Shown here one piece after another: positions 33,091 to 43,400 of a stretch of 64,000 nt of DNA; position 1 is the first letter of the stretch; each line of letters opens with the position of its first letter. The DNA lies in NCBI GenBank assembly GCA_023974075.1, contig JAMFTG010000513.1, positions 1 through 64,000 on the forward strand. The letters are read 5' to 3'. Both the position numbers and the translations under genes were made by a program. Under the pieces are notes generated by a model. That model had not been told where the DNA came from and ran no database searches. It saw only the letters and a list, made by a program, of their open reading frames with translations. The DNA is from Chaenocephalus aceratus. Taxonomy: Eukaryota > Chordata > Actinopteri > Perciformes > Channichthyidae.

Positions 33091-33863
33091 CATGTTCATC
33101 CACAATGACACACATTTACACAGACACTAGATTGATTGATTGATTTGTTTTTATTGTGTTGATGCTTCAATGAGCACAAAGCAGCAGCATCAGGGTTGTA
33201 CAGATATTATAGGATATGTTAAACTTGATAAGATTTGATCACACACTTCTCTCCTGCACACATTTAAACATTATGTTAACACATCTTTATATCTCAAAAG
33301 CACACTGAATCAACATTCTCATTTAACACGTTTGTACCCATTCACCTACATTCAAATCTCTGTTTAAAAGATTTCTTCGGTGCCAATTTGGACAGGAGGA
33401 GCTTTATCAATAATACTGTAGACTTTAAAGACTTTTCAACGAATGGCAGGTTTGTCTTATAAGTCTAACTTGAATTTCGTGTGAATTTGTAAGTGTCTTG
33501 GTTTGTTGTTCTTCCATCTATTCTTCTCTAATGCACCTTAGATGAAACATCAGTGATCCAAAGCTTCAGCTCAAAAGCATCTGAGGTCTTCTTACTTCTA
33601 TGCATAGCGCACTACCAAGTACAGAATGATTCCTGCACTAGCAGACACAACAATTCCTGTAATAATCATCATTGGGTGTTTCCTCCAGACTGAAAGAAAG
33701 AAAAGATCAATCAGTCATCTCATATCAACAGCAAGCGCAACATGATTTAGATCACATGGGGTTTCTTCTTATTACAAAGGAAATAAAAGACACTTTTTTT
33801 AAAACTGTTTTTTACAGCTTTGGCCATTCAGTCATTTTCAATATATATATATTTATATATTTT
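33091..33863. repeat. Internal duplicate block, copy A1 (partner 35985-36765)
   Basis: From GCCCTGGCCAACATGTTCAT to TTTTTGAAAGCCTGG, about 775 bp is nearly identical to 35985-36775 within the same unit, and again to 47690-48475 and 50575-51365 in unit B. It carries a membrane-type terminal exon, described separately. Confidence 0.88.
33598..33689 (-). pseudogene. Membrane-anchor terminal exon without cytoplasmic tail (copy A1)
   Basis: After the acceptor TTTCTTTCAG the phase-1 frame reads WRKHPMMIITGIVVSASAGI, then ILYLVVRYA and stop: a single membrane segment with no tail. Phase 1 is what an Ig exon would supply. No matching Ig exon was found upstream, so it is probably a relic of another receptor copy, or the end of a gene whose other exons I cannot identify. 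Copies lie at 36499-36590, 48202-48293 and 51089-51180. Confidence 0.5.
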
Positions 33864-33876
33864 TGAAAGCCTGGTT

Positions 33877-34308
33877 CTTTCATGACCGAAAGAACGAGAT
33901 CGCGGATACAAGCGGCCGAGATGGGTTTCCTCCGCCGGGTGGCTGGTGTCTCCCTTAGAGATAAGGTGAGAAGTTCGGTCATCAGGGAGGGACTCGGAGT
34001 TGAGCCGCTCTTCCTTCGCGTCGAAAGAAGCCAGTTGAGGTGGTTCGGGCACCTAGTTAGGATGCCACCTGGGCGCCTCCCTAGGGAGGTGTTCCAGGCA
34101 CGTCCAGCTGGGAAGAGACCAAGGGGTAGACCTAGGACCAGGCGGAGGGATTATATCTCTTCGCTGGCCTGGGAGCGCCTTGGGACCCCCCAGTCAGAGC
34201 TGGTTGATGTCGCCAGGGAAAAGAAAGTTTGGGGCTCTCTGCTGGAACTGCTACCCCCGCGACCCGACCACGGATAAGCGGGAGAAGATGGATGGATGGA
34301 TGGATGGA
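33877..34308 (+). mobile_element. 5'-truncated LINE (RTE/Rex3-like) with GGAT tail, unit A
   Basis: It encodes only the C-terminus of a reverse transcriptase: RIQAAEMGFLRRVAGVSLRD, LRWFGHLVRMPPGRLPREVF, RGRPRTRRRDYISSLAWERL. It ends in GATGGATGGATG repeats. TGAAAGCCTGGTT occurs at both sides (33864-33876, 34309-34321) as target duplication. Clade is inferred from the tetranucleotide tail. Confidence 0.82.
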
Positions 34309-34599
34309 TGAAAGCCTGGTTGGCATCTTGCTAGGAGTCACATTTCCGATACAAATGATGGCCACCACCAGCGTTGCCAGAAGGGAAAAGTAAAACTAAA
34401 GTACCTCAATCTTAAAATATCATATAATGAAGAGTCATTTCAAGAACAAATAGAAGTTAACGTGTCATTTCATAAAACCCACAGGTACTAACTGTATGTT
34501 AGTAGTTATATTACATTTTATTTCACTGTACACTATTCAACCTTACAATCTTTTCTTTCACCTGCACTATTTTATTCAAATGTATTTCTTTATTTTTTG

Positions 34600-34780
34600 T
34601 AACAAGAACTCAGTACCGATGATGACAGCAGACAAGCGACAGAAGAGGGGAAGTTGAACGTAGGAAGATGCTTTCTGGTTCCTCATTTCACCTCCAGTGT
34701 TTTTCTTCCGAGAACTGAAGGAGAAGTGTTTCGATGAGAATGAGGTTAACACCAGCAGCTCTGAAGGTATGACGCCATAT
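34600..34780 (-). pseudogene. Relic 5' end of a receptor gene, unit A
   Basis: The minus-strand TTCTCATCGAAACACTTCTC followed by CTTCAGTTCTCGGAAGA parallels the 5' UTR of the receptor genes (TTCTCACAGAAACACTTCTT, CAGTTCTCAGAAGA). A short frame beginning MRNQKASSYVQLPLFC ends at a GTACTGAG donor. It looks like the decayed first exon of another family member. The copy in unit B is at 49200-49375. Confidence 0.45.
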
Positions 34781-35041
34781 AGAAAACCTCAGGCACGTAT
34801 TTAGCTGAGTGACACAGGAATAATTCAGGCCGATATGAGACGGGTCAGTTGGAGCTGACGTCCAGTCACTGTGGAGGACCGAGACAAACTTACATTGAGA
34901 CACAATCTGGATGATTATTTTAAGATGACTGCATTCCCAGGCCCTGTGTGGCTCAACACCAAGTGCAGTGTGTGGAAACGGTTTGCCACTGTTTCCATCT
35001 TTGCTGAATCTGTTAAAATACAGCATGCACTTGTCACCCTA

Positions 35042-35240
35042 GAGCAGCGGTGTCAAACTAAAGGCCCGGGGGCCAAATCCGGCCCGCTATATTGTATGCT
35101 TGCAAAAGAATATAATATGCTTATTATACGGTTGAATGCCGCTTTACTGAAGCACGTTGTCCATAAACTACATGTCCCACAATGCATCTCATTTTGTGAC
35201 GTGCATTTATTAATAAAGTATCTCAACAATACAACCTGAC
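35042..35240 (+). mobile_element. Possible DNA-element fragment (GCGGTGTCAAAC type)
   Basis: AGCAGCGGTGTCAAACTAAA then GGCCCGGGGGCCAAATCCGG resembles a widespread vertebrate hAT-related repeat start. No matching right end was found. Also at 49638-49836. Confidence 0.4.
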
Positions 35241-35288
35241 TTCAGTTCAGAGCATCCAAACTACATTAATATCACATTGTCTGATTAC

Positions 35289-35485
35289 CTGTAGACGGGA
35301 AACTCCGAGGGCATTCTTGATGTCCTCCCACGCAATATTGTTGCATTCACAGTCCAGGAGGTTCCCCTCGTAGAGCAGACAGTCCACGGTGAGGAAACCC
35401 TTGCATTGTTCACTGCTCTTCTGCTGCACAACGCGATGGGGATTGAAGGTGTGATGCATCACCACCAGAATAGTTGGTCTATTAC
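35289..35485 (-). CDS. Unassigned conserved exon, unit A
   Basis: A 197-nt open exon with acceptor CCGTACAG and donor GTAATC, entering in phase 1 and leaving in phase 0. It encodes NRPTILVVMHHTFNPHRVVQ, then KGFLTVDCLLYEGNLLDCEC and NNIAWEDIKNALGVSRLQ. I do not recognise the family with confidence. The clean frame and both splice sites suggest a real exon, perhaps of a small effector-like fish gene. The copy in unit B (49885-50081) differs by a synonymous change and Asp to Glu. No partner exon was identified. Confidence 0.5.
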
Positions 35486-35984
35486 CTGTACGGCAGAAAG
35501 AAAACCCAAAACATGGCAATAAACCTGATTCTGATTCTGATGCTCCAAAGCTAATCAGTGACCATAACGATCCAAAGGAGCTGGTGCTAATCCTGAGTGT
35601 AAGTTTATCATGATATGAAAACCCTAATTGTTATACCTTGAGATAAGGAAGATATTTAGCCTTGGGAGTCCCAGATACAAATAAGGGGTCCAATAATAAC
35701 ATGTACAAACACAAACAGGTCGTTTTCATACCATGAAGTTAGCTAATCGTTGACCGAGACATTTCCTACCTGGGATGTTGTTCAGTGCCGCCAGGGCCGT
35801 CGCTCCCTGCAGGCCGATCACGCAGACTGCGTGGGGCCTCAACTGAGCCGAAAATGCAGCGGCACGGATTCACACTGCGAGGCTCCACTAGCACTCCCCG
35901 TCCGTCCGTCCGTCCGTCGACGCCCGCGAAACAGGGCCTCATCATATATCTTTGCGTGGGGCCTCATATTTCCAGGGACGGCCC

Positions 35985-36775
35985 TGGCCAACATGTTCAT
36001 CCACAATGACACACATTTACACAGACACTAGATTGATTGATTGATTTGTTTTTATTATGTTGATGCTTTAATGAGCACAAAGCAGCAGCATCAGGGTTGT
36101 ACAGATATTATAGGATATGTTAAACTTGATAAGATTTGATCACACACTTCTCTACTGCACACATTTAAACATTATGTTAACCAATCTTTATATCTCAAAA
36201 GCACACTGAATCAACATTCTCATTTAACACGTTTGTACCCATTCACCTACATTCAAATCTCTGTTTAAAAGATTTCTTCGGTGCCAATTTGGACAGGAGG
36301 AGCTTTATCAATAATACTGTAGACTTTAAAGACTTTTCAACGAATGGCAGGTTTGTCTTATAAGTCTAACTTGAATTTCGTGTGAATTTGTAAGTGTCTT
36401 GGTTTGTTGTTCTTCCATCTATTCTTCTCTAATGCACCTTAGATGAAACATCAGTGATCCAAAGCTTCAGCTCAAAAGCATCTGAGGTCTTCTTACTTCT
36501 ATGCATAGCGCACTACCAAGTACAGAATGATTCCTGCACTAGCAGACACAACAATTCCTGTAATAATCATCATTGGGTGTTTCCTCCAGACTGAAAGAAA
36601 GAAAAGATCAATCAGTCATCTCATATCAACAGCAAGCGCAACATGATTTAGATCACATGGGGTTTCTTCTTATTACAAAGGAAATAAAAGACACTTTTTT
36701 TAAATCTGTTTTTTACAGCTTTGGCCATTCAGTCATTTTCAATATATATATATTTATATATTTTTGAAAGCCTGG
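35985..36775. repeat. Internal duplicate block, copy A2
   Basis: Second copy of the 33091-33863 block, ending at TTGAAAGCCTGGTT without the LINE. It includes the tail-less membrane exon at 36499-36590. Confidence 0.88.
36499..36590 (-). pseudogene. Membrane-anchor terminal exon (copy A2)
   Basis: The same exon as at 33598-33689, with identical acceptor, frame and stop. Confidence 0.5.
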
Positions 36776-36918
36776 TTTTATTTAGCTGGGCCACCATGCG
36801 GCCAATCATATACGAGGACACACTAGGATCATACCATTATGTGAAAGAAGGGTGGGGGGCACAGCAGGTGTAGTGGTACAGGCCAGCTGCACAGAGCGAC
36901 GTGGAGACGGATTTAAAT

Positions 36919-37026
36919 GCAAGCGCGTCGGAAAAATTCAAGAAATTAGCGAAAACCGAAAAAAGAAGCCGCGTCTGGCTGCATTTCAATGATATTGGAG
37001 AAAGCAAAGCCGAGTGCAGGATTTGA
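36919..37026 (+). pseudogene. BED-finger N-terminus of a hAT transposase, unit A
   Basis: The frame ASASEKFKKLAKTEKRSRVW then LHFNDIGESKAECRI ends in TGA. The W and C follow the BED zinc-finger pattern of ZBED/hAT transposases, but the stop falls exactly where the second zinc Cys is expected (C-R-I-stop). A relic only. Confidence 0.55.
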
Positions 37027-37037
37027 GGATTTATTGT

Positions 37038-37647
37038 CAGAGGTGGGAGAAGTTCAGATCTTGTACTTGAGTAAAAGTACCAGAGTGTAGGAATACTCGG
37101 TTACAATAAAAAGTCCTGCATTCAAAATGTTACAAGTAAAAGTACAAAAGTATTAGCATCAAAGTATAGTTAAAGTACCACCTGCAGAGGGATCTAGATG
37201 CAGGTGTTCTCTTCCCCATAGAGGCCGCCTGGCTGCACATTATCCCTTGCATAAAGATAGATCGTGGGTCCCTTACAACATGTTGTACACAGTGGAAATA
37301 AACATTCTGGTCACCTCAACATCAGGGATCTTATCCATTAAACTCCTTCTGAATCAAACCGTCACGGTAGCCTTACCTTACTGATCCCTCTTAAAATAGA
37401 AAAAAACACATTACTTTACCAGCAGAGAGAAAATTGATTATTAAATTATTAATGTGACTAATAAAGAGCAGTTTGATTAGTAAGTATTATCCTGTTGATC
37501 GATGTCATTACATTTGGTGAAAAGCACATAATGACTTGTTTAAGACTCGTTTTGTCAAAGTTTAGGACTTGGACTTGACTTGAACTTGAGCGCAAAGACT
37601 TGAGACTTGACTCAGACTTGCAAAACAACGACTTGGTCCCACCTCTG
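37038..37647. mobile_element. hAT-like MITE (CAGAGGTGGGA ends), unit A
   Basis: The inverted termini are CAGAGGTGGGAGAAG and, on the minus strand, CAGAGGTGGGACCAAG. The interior has TCAGATCTTGTACTTGAGTA, related to the element ending at 17473. There is no clear target duplication and no ORF. Confidence 0.65.
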
Positions 37648-37794
37648 GTAAAAACACAGAGCAGAGCTGGGATGTCACCAAGTACAATTACCCATGTTCT
37701 GCACTTCAGTACATATTTTAAGGACTTTACTTGAGTATTTTCACTTGTGAAGATCTGTCTGTGTTTTCCTGTTTTATGTTTATTTTCCACAACA

Positions 37795-38150
37795 TATTAC
37801 GAGACCGACTGGAAAACTGGGTTGGACTTTCGGCAACAGTTCTAAATTGGTTTGAATCCTACGTAAAGGACAGGAAAAACTTTGTTTTTATAGGTCACTA
37901 CACATCTGAGTTGACAAATATGACAGGTCAAGGCTCCGTCCTGGGGCCTCTTCTCTTTAACGTCTACATGCTACCACTGGCTCAGAAAATGAAAAACAAC
38001 TAAATAAGATACCAAAGCTATGCAGATGACACACACATTTACTTAACCATTTCAACAGGAGACTATGCTCCAATTCAAACACTGAGGAAGTGCATTGAAC
38101 AAATCAATTACTGTATGTGTCAGCACTTTCTTCAATTAAACCCTTATTTA
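37795..38150 (+). mobile_element. L2 reverse-transcriptase fragment, unit A
   Basis: Encodes [20 protein letters not shown] and [18 protein letters not shown], clearly the same L2 family as at 10352 but with the CGVPQ part deleted, and a stop after MKNN. A further scrap (ACAAAGATAAAACTGAGGTA) lies at about 38876-38930. Confidence 0.8.
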
Positions 38151-39340
38151 AAGCCCTATTTTGTCTCTTACTCGTCTAATTATCAAGTTAGACACTCTGT
38201 CCAGATTTATTCCTCTGTCCACTCCCCTCTGCAAAAAAAAGTATTGGCGGAAGAGCGTTCATGTTTAAAGCCCCAACAGACTGTTACTTAACCTGTATTA
38301 CTGTAGCTGTGTTCGTTGTTCCCGCGTCCCAGGAGAGAAGCTTAAAAAGTAAGAGACAATGGAGTCTTTTTAACGGCTGTAATCGTGTTTTACAGAAAAC
38401 CAGAAGTCAAGCTTCCTGTTGGCACTTCGGAGATCTTTTCCGGAATAGCTTTTCAAAATAAACTTTAACCACAAGCAAATGCTAACTGGAAATGTTTTCA
38501 AAATAAAACAGTTATAACAATAAACAGTTATAAAATTACTGTATGTTTAAACTATATTACATCATTAAACATTGATTTTAATTTCTTATACCTGCTACAA
38601 TTAGATCCCTTGCATCGTTGGGTATGTTTAAGCATTATCATCTCACTTTCAGCTGCTCTGCTCTTGGTATTGATGATGAAACGGATCTATTAGACATTAC
38701 TGTCTGTATGTATTACTTCATGAATTGTACTTAACAGACTGTACGTGGTTTGTCCTTGTTTGTCATGCTTTGCTTTCTGTTATTTTGTTCATGTATGTTG
38801 CTTTTGTCGGGACCCTCTTAAAAACGAGATGGTGCATCTCAAGGGGTTTATCCTAATACATACATTTCTATATAAACAAAGATAAAACTGAGGTAATTGT
38901 TTTTGGAGCCAAGGAAAAACTGGCAAAATGCGGTTCTGCTCAACAGATGAAGCGCAGACTGAACCTGAGCACCAAACTGAAAGCTGATAGGATTGTTGAT
39001 CAGGGGATTTGAAAAGGTCTATAGGTCTAGCCAGGTTTGTTAGCCTCTTCTTGATGTGCCTTTCTTAGAGCTTCCTCTGTGACGCTCTGATGCACTCTCC
39101 AAGAACGAATAAGAGTACGTAAGTCAAATCAAAGTGTATCACTTTCTTTCTTGCCTCATACCTGATCCCAGGATATCACCACAGCTCCACTAAATGTGCG
39201 ACACCTTCCTTGGCTCTGACACAAACTGTATGTTGTTTACAAAGTGAGAGCCAGGGCAGAGAGAGGTGTTAAACCCAACAAAGCGTTGTGTTGTCAGTGT
39301 GTTGGAGATAGAGAGAGAAACACAACTCATTATAACACTT

Positions 39341-39346
39341 TTTATT
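39341..39346 (-). promoter_or_regulatory. Candidate poly(A) signal of receptor gene 2
   Basis: The plus strand TTTATT gives AATAAA on the minus strand, about 1.07 kb below the stop codon. The matching site for gene 3 is 53977-53982. No nearer canonical hexamer was noticed. Confidence 0.4.
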
Positions 39347-39601
39347 TGGATTATATATCATTAAAGCTGTAGTAAAAGAAGGAGTAGCATATTCCATTAG
39401 GACTAATTAAAACATCCTAAGATACTGTAGGCATTTCAGGTTTAGGAATACATAAGTAAAAAGTGAGTAAAGTAAATATATTGTGTAGACTATTGATCAG
39501 ATGCATGAGCATGTGCAGCAGTTACAATGTACAGGTATAACGTAGGTGTAAGGATATGCTAATTATAAGACATTTTATGAATCATTAATTGCAACAACCA
39601 T

Positions 39602-39946
39602 GATAGAATAGAATAGAATGGGAGGGATGAAACCCTCTTTAGTGGTCACATGCAGAGCACACAGCACACACAGTGAAATGTGTTCTCTGCTTTTAACCCA
39701 TCCTCTTACCAGGAGTCTAGTACTAGGAGCAGTGGGCAGCTATTGTCCAGCGCCCAGGGAGCAATGGGAGTGGGGGGGGGAGGGGGTTGTGCGGTGCCTT
39801 GCTCAAGGGCACCACGGCAGGGCAGAAGGTGAACTGGGACCTCTCCAAGTAGCAGTCCACACTCCATATTTAGGTCTGTTCGGGGACTTGAACCGGCGAC
39901 CCTACGGCTCACAGTCCAAGACCCTACAGACTGAGCCACTGCCATT
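39602..39946 (-). mobile_element. tRNA-derived SINE, unit A
   Basis: On the minus strand: GGCAGTGGCTCAGTCTGTAG (A box), GGTTCAAGTCC (B box, 39884-39894), body with GCCCTTGAGCAAGGCACC, and an (ATTCT)n tail at 39602-39620. It lies in the presumed 3' UTR of receptor gene 2. Confidence 0.82.
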
Positions 39947-40419
39947 AAAATCCTTTCTTAAAATGTATTGAACCAAGTTTGACTAATCCCTAGAGAGCAC
40001 AATGAAAAAATATGGATTAGGGATCATTTTACAATTTAGATATGTTGTGAATTCAACCCAACACTGATATGTATGAACATGTGCAGCAGTTACAGTAAGA
40101 AGTGAATATATAAGAATAAAATATATACTGTGAGTACAAGTACTGGTAATAATAAACAGAATAAACAGCTGGAAGTTTTAAGTTTAAGCAGTAGTATAAC
40201 TATGTATGGGGATGTGAGAGCATAATTAAAGGACATTAAATCAGAAAGGAATGAATATAATATAGAAAGCTGTGTTTCCTATCACATGGAGGGGAGTTTC
40301 TGAAGGGCCTCTCGTGGGGCTCAGGTGTTCTCAGTCATCAGAAATGGTTCTCCTGTAACATATGAGGAGGTGATGTTTGACAGCAGTGGACTCTGAGGGG
40401 AGTTGATGTTGTTGATCAG

Positions 40420-43400
40420 TCACACAGAGGCAGAAGCCTCTCCATCGTTTTCATAGTCCACCTCATCTTCATCTTCATCAATCTGCTCCTGTCAACAGGG
40501 AACAAAGACATGGTAAAAACACAGATCAGAGCTGGACAGTAACTTAGCACATTTACTCAGGTTCTGCACTTAAGTATATCTTTTTGAAGGACTTTACTTG
40601 AGCATTTCCACTCGTCACGATCTGTCAGTTTTTTCCTGTTTTATTTTTATTTTCCACAATATATTTCTAGACCGACTGGAAAACTGGGTGGGACTTTCGG
40701 CAACAGTTCTAATTTGGTTTGAATTCTACTTAAAGGACAGGAAACATGTGGGGTTCCTCAGGGCTCCATCTTGGGGCCTCTTCTCTTTAACATCTACAGG
40801 CTACCACTGGCTGCATTTCATTTAATTGTAAGCATTATAAAGAGCTGTTGATTCAACTACATGGTCCCTTTGAAGCCTCCTTATTGAGCATTCATTTAAT
40901 TGTGTTGCTGTTTTCTGTTATTTTGGTTAATGAACTGTTTAGCTTTGCTGAGATCATTTAGTTTGGATAAATAAATATTCTAAATTAATCTATTGTTGCA
41001 TGTTCTTCTGCCTGTCATATATCCATTGTTAAAATTGGAGAGCAAATAATACACACATTTAATTATGCAATGTTCAAACTCACCATGTTTTCTTCCGTCT
41101 GTGCTTTGCTCCCTGAAAAAAGGACAAAACAAGTTGATATTAGATTTCACCTTTATTTCTATATTTTCTATTTCATCTGTGAAAATGTCTCACCTTTAGC
41201 TCTTGTCCATATGTTGACTGTAACCACGGTGATGATGAGAGCCGCTAAACCCACAGACACGATGATGAGCCTCAAGCGACCTGGAAAAGAGAAGTTAGAA
41301 GAGTTGGTACCACTTTACAATAAGACTACCCTCATAAAGGATTCATAAAGGGTTTCTAATTAGGTCATGAATTAGGTTGTAAACACTTTATTAATCATTA
41401 AGAACCATTAATAAACCAGTTCTAACAGTTTTCATTCATCAACACACGCTCACTATTTGGCAAGACGACTAAGCCTTATATTGGCTACTTAGCGAGAATC
41501 AACTCAGTGAGCAACAGATACCAAGGATGCTGGCTGATGAAGGAGACGAAGTAAGCTAGGTAGCCAATATAAGGCTTAGCAGTACAGATACATGTGGGCT
41601 CACTATTTGGCAAGCAACCGGTCCCAGCTGCCCTGTTTATCTCATGTCTTATAAAAGCTTATTAATGATTTATAAAGTGTTCACAACCTAATTAATAAAT
41701 TACAAACTATTCGTAACCCTTTATTAGGTTAGTCTGATTGTAAAGTGGTACCGAAGAGTTAAATATAGTCAGAGGTTTTTATCTCTTTATCTCTCAAATC
41801 TGAATGAACAAAATGTCTCTTGGCTGTTTAATGCTTCCTCGTCACCTTCGCACAGGGACACATGCAGAACATACAGATACACACACAACTTATTTATAAT
41901 CCACACAGTTCTTTTTTATCTACATAAAATGTTACCTTTATAAACTATGTTGGATCTGAGTCCACTCCTTATCATCTTCCAGTACATCAAGGTGTGTATA
42001 GTACACACACACCTGTATATCCTGCATGTGTGCTTCTTTTCTAACTGTGAATGGATATTCTCTTCTCTCTCTACCTTTATTGTTGTCCTCTGGTTCTGTC
42101 TGATTGTCTTCAGGTGCAGTGTTGGTCGTCTCTCCGGCTGCTCTCATTCTCACTGCTGTCCATGTTGTTGACACTGTAGTCACCTTCCCTGCGTCCTCAC
42201 CTTCATCAACAAAATAACAACAAGCTGTTCAGTTATCAAATCAAATGTAAACATCTCACATCACGACATAAAGATGTGACGCATCAGGATGAATGATTTT
42301 AAACGGCTCATCATGTTCTCACCTGAGGACTGAAGAGAAACAGCTGAGGTTCTGTCCTGTGACCATCACACACTTTACAAGTAAATTAAAGGGGACCTAT
42401 CATGCAAAATGCACCTTTGTACGTCTTTTATACATGAATATGTGTCCTCTGTGTTCCAGGGAACTCACCAAGTGTCAGAAAACACAACCCTCTCTATTTT
42501 CCTCCTTCGCCAAATCTCTAAAAAAGGGGCTGCAACGGATCTGAAAAAAACGGATCCACATTCCAATACTTTTCTACGTCACAAAGAAGTGCTCCGCTTA
42601 TTGGTCAACTCTCCACCTATTAGGGGAATGAGCCACGGCCACGTGCATTGCCAAACCTCTCGGCAGGCTAAATAATCAACACCCCAGTCACATCTGTGTT
42701 TTTGCCTGCTCTTGCCAGGATGTCTAAGCCAGTTAAATGTTGTGCTGTTGTTGGCTGCAAGACTCGGGACAGGGGACTGCATGCAATGCCATCAGTGGAA
42801 AAAGAAATGAATCTGTGGCTAGACTTCATTTACAAGGGACATGTGCCAGAAGACCACGGAAGATTTCTGTTTGTGTGTTCCAAACATTTTACCACGGACA
42901 TGTTTATGAACTTCTCTCAAGTCCAACACGGATATGCCTCCAAACTAATGCTAAACCCGGGATCAATACCAACCATCCGGGACCAGGCCAGTGAGGACAC
43001 ATCCAATTTTGAAGCTGTAAGTTTTTATTTAGCGGTGTTTTTCCTGATAAAGCTATCTCTAGCTTGTAGCATGTAGCATGTAGCTTCGCCGCATCAATGT
43101 CGCCTCAAACCCAAATAGTAATCGGTTAGGTGTTTATATATTTTTGTAGCATTTTATTTTGTACGCTCCGCAGTCTTTGCTTTGTCATTTGAATTATCAG
43201 GCATTTGCTAACATGTTCAGACATACTGCCGTAATGGCGATCTGTGTGAAGGCTGTAAAGCCACGCCCTAGGCGATAACACAAGTATTTATTCTCCTATT
43301 TATTAGTATTTTGTATCCTCTACAATCATATTGAGTAAGTTATAATAACAAACGTAATCTTCTGTAGGCAAGTGCCATTTTTTCCAGCGTTATATGTAAA

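Noticed and set aside
39884..39946. tRNA gene suggested by A and B boxes
   Set aside because: The boxes belong to a SINE with a LINE-like body and (ATTCT)n tail. No complete cloverleaf or anticodon arm was evident.
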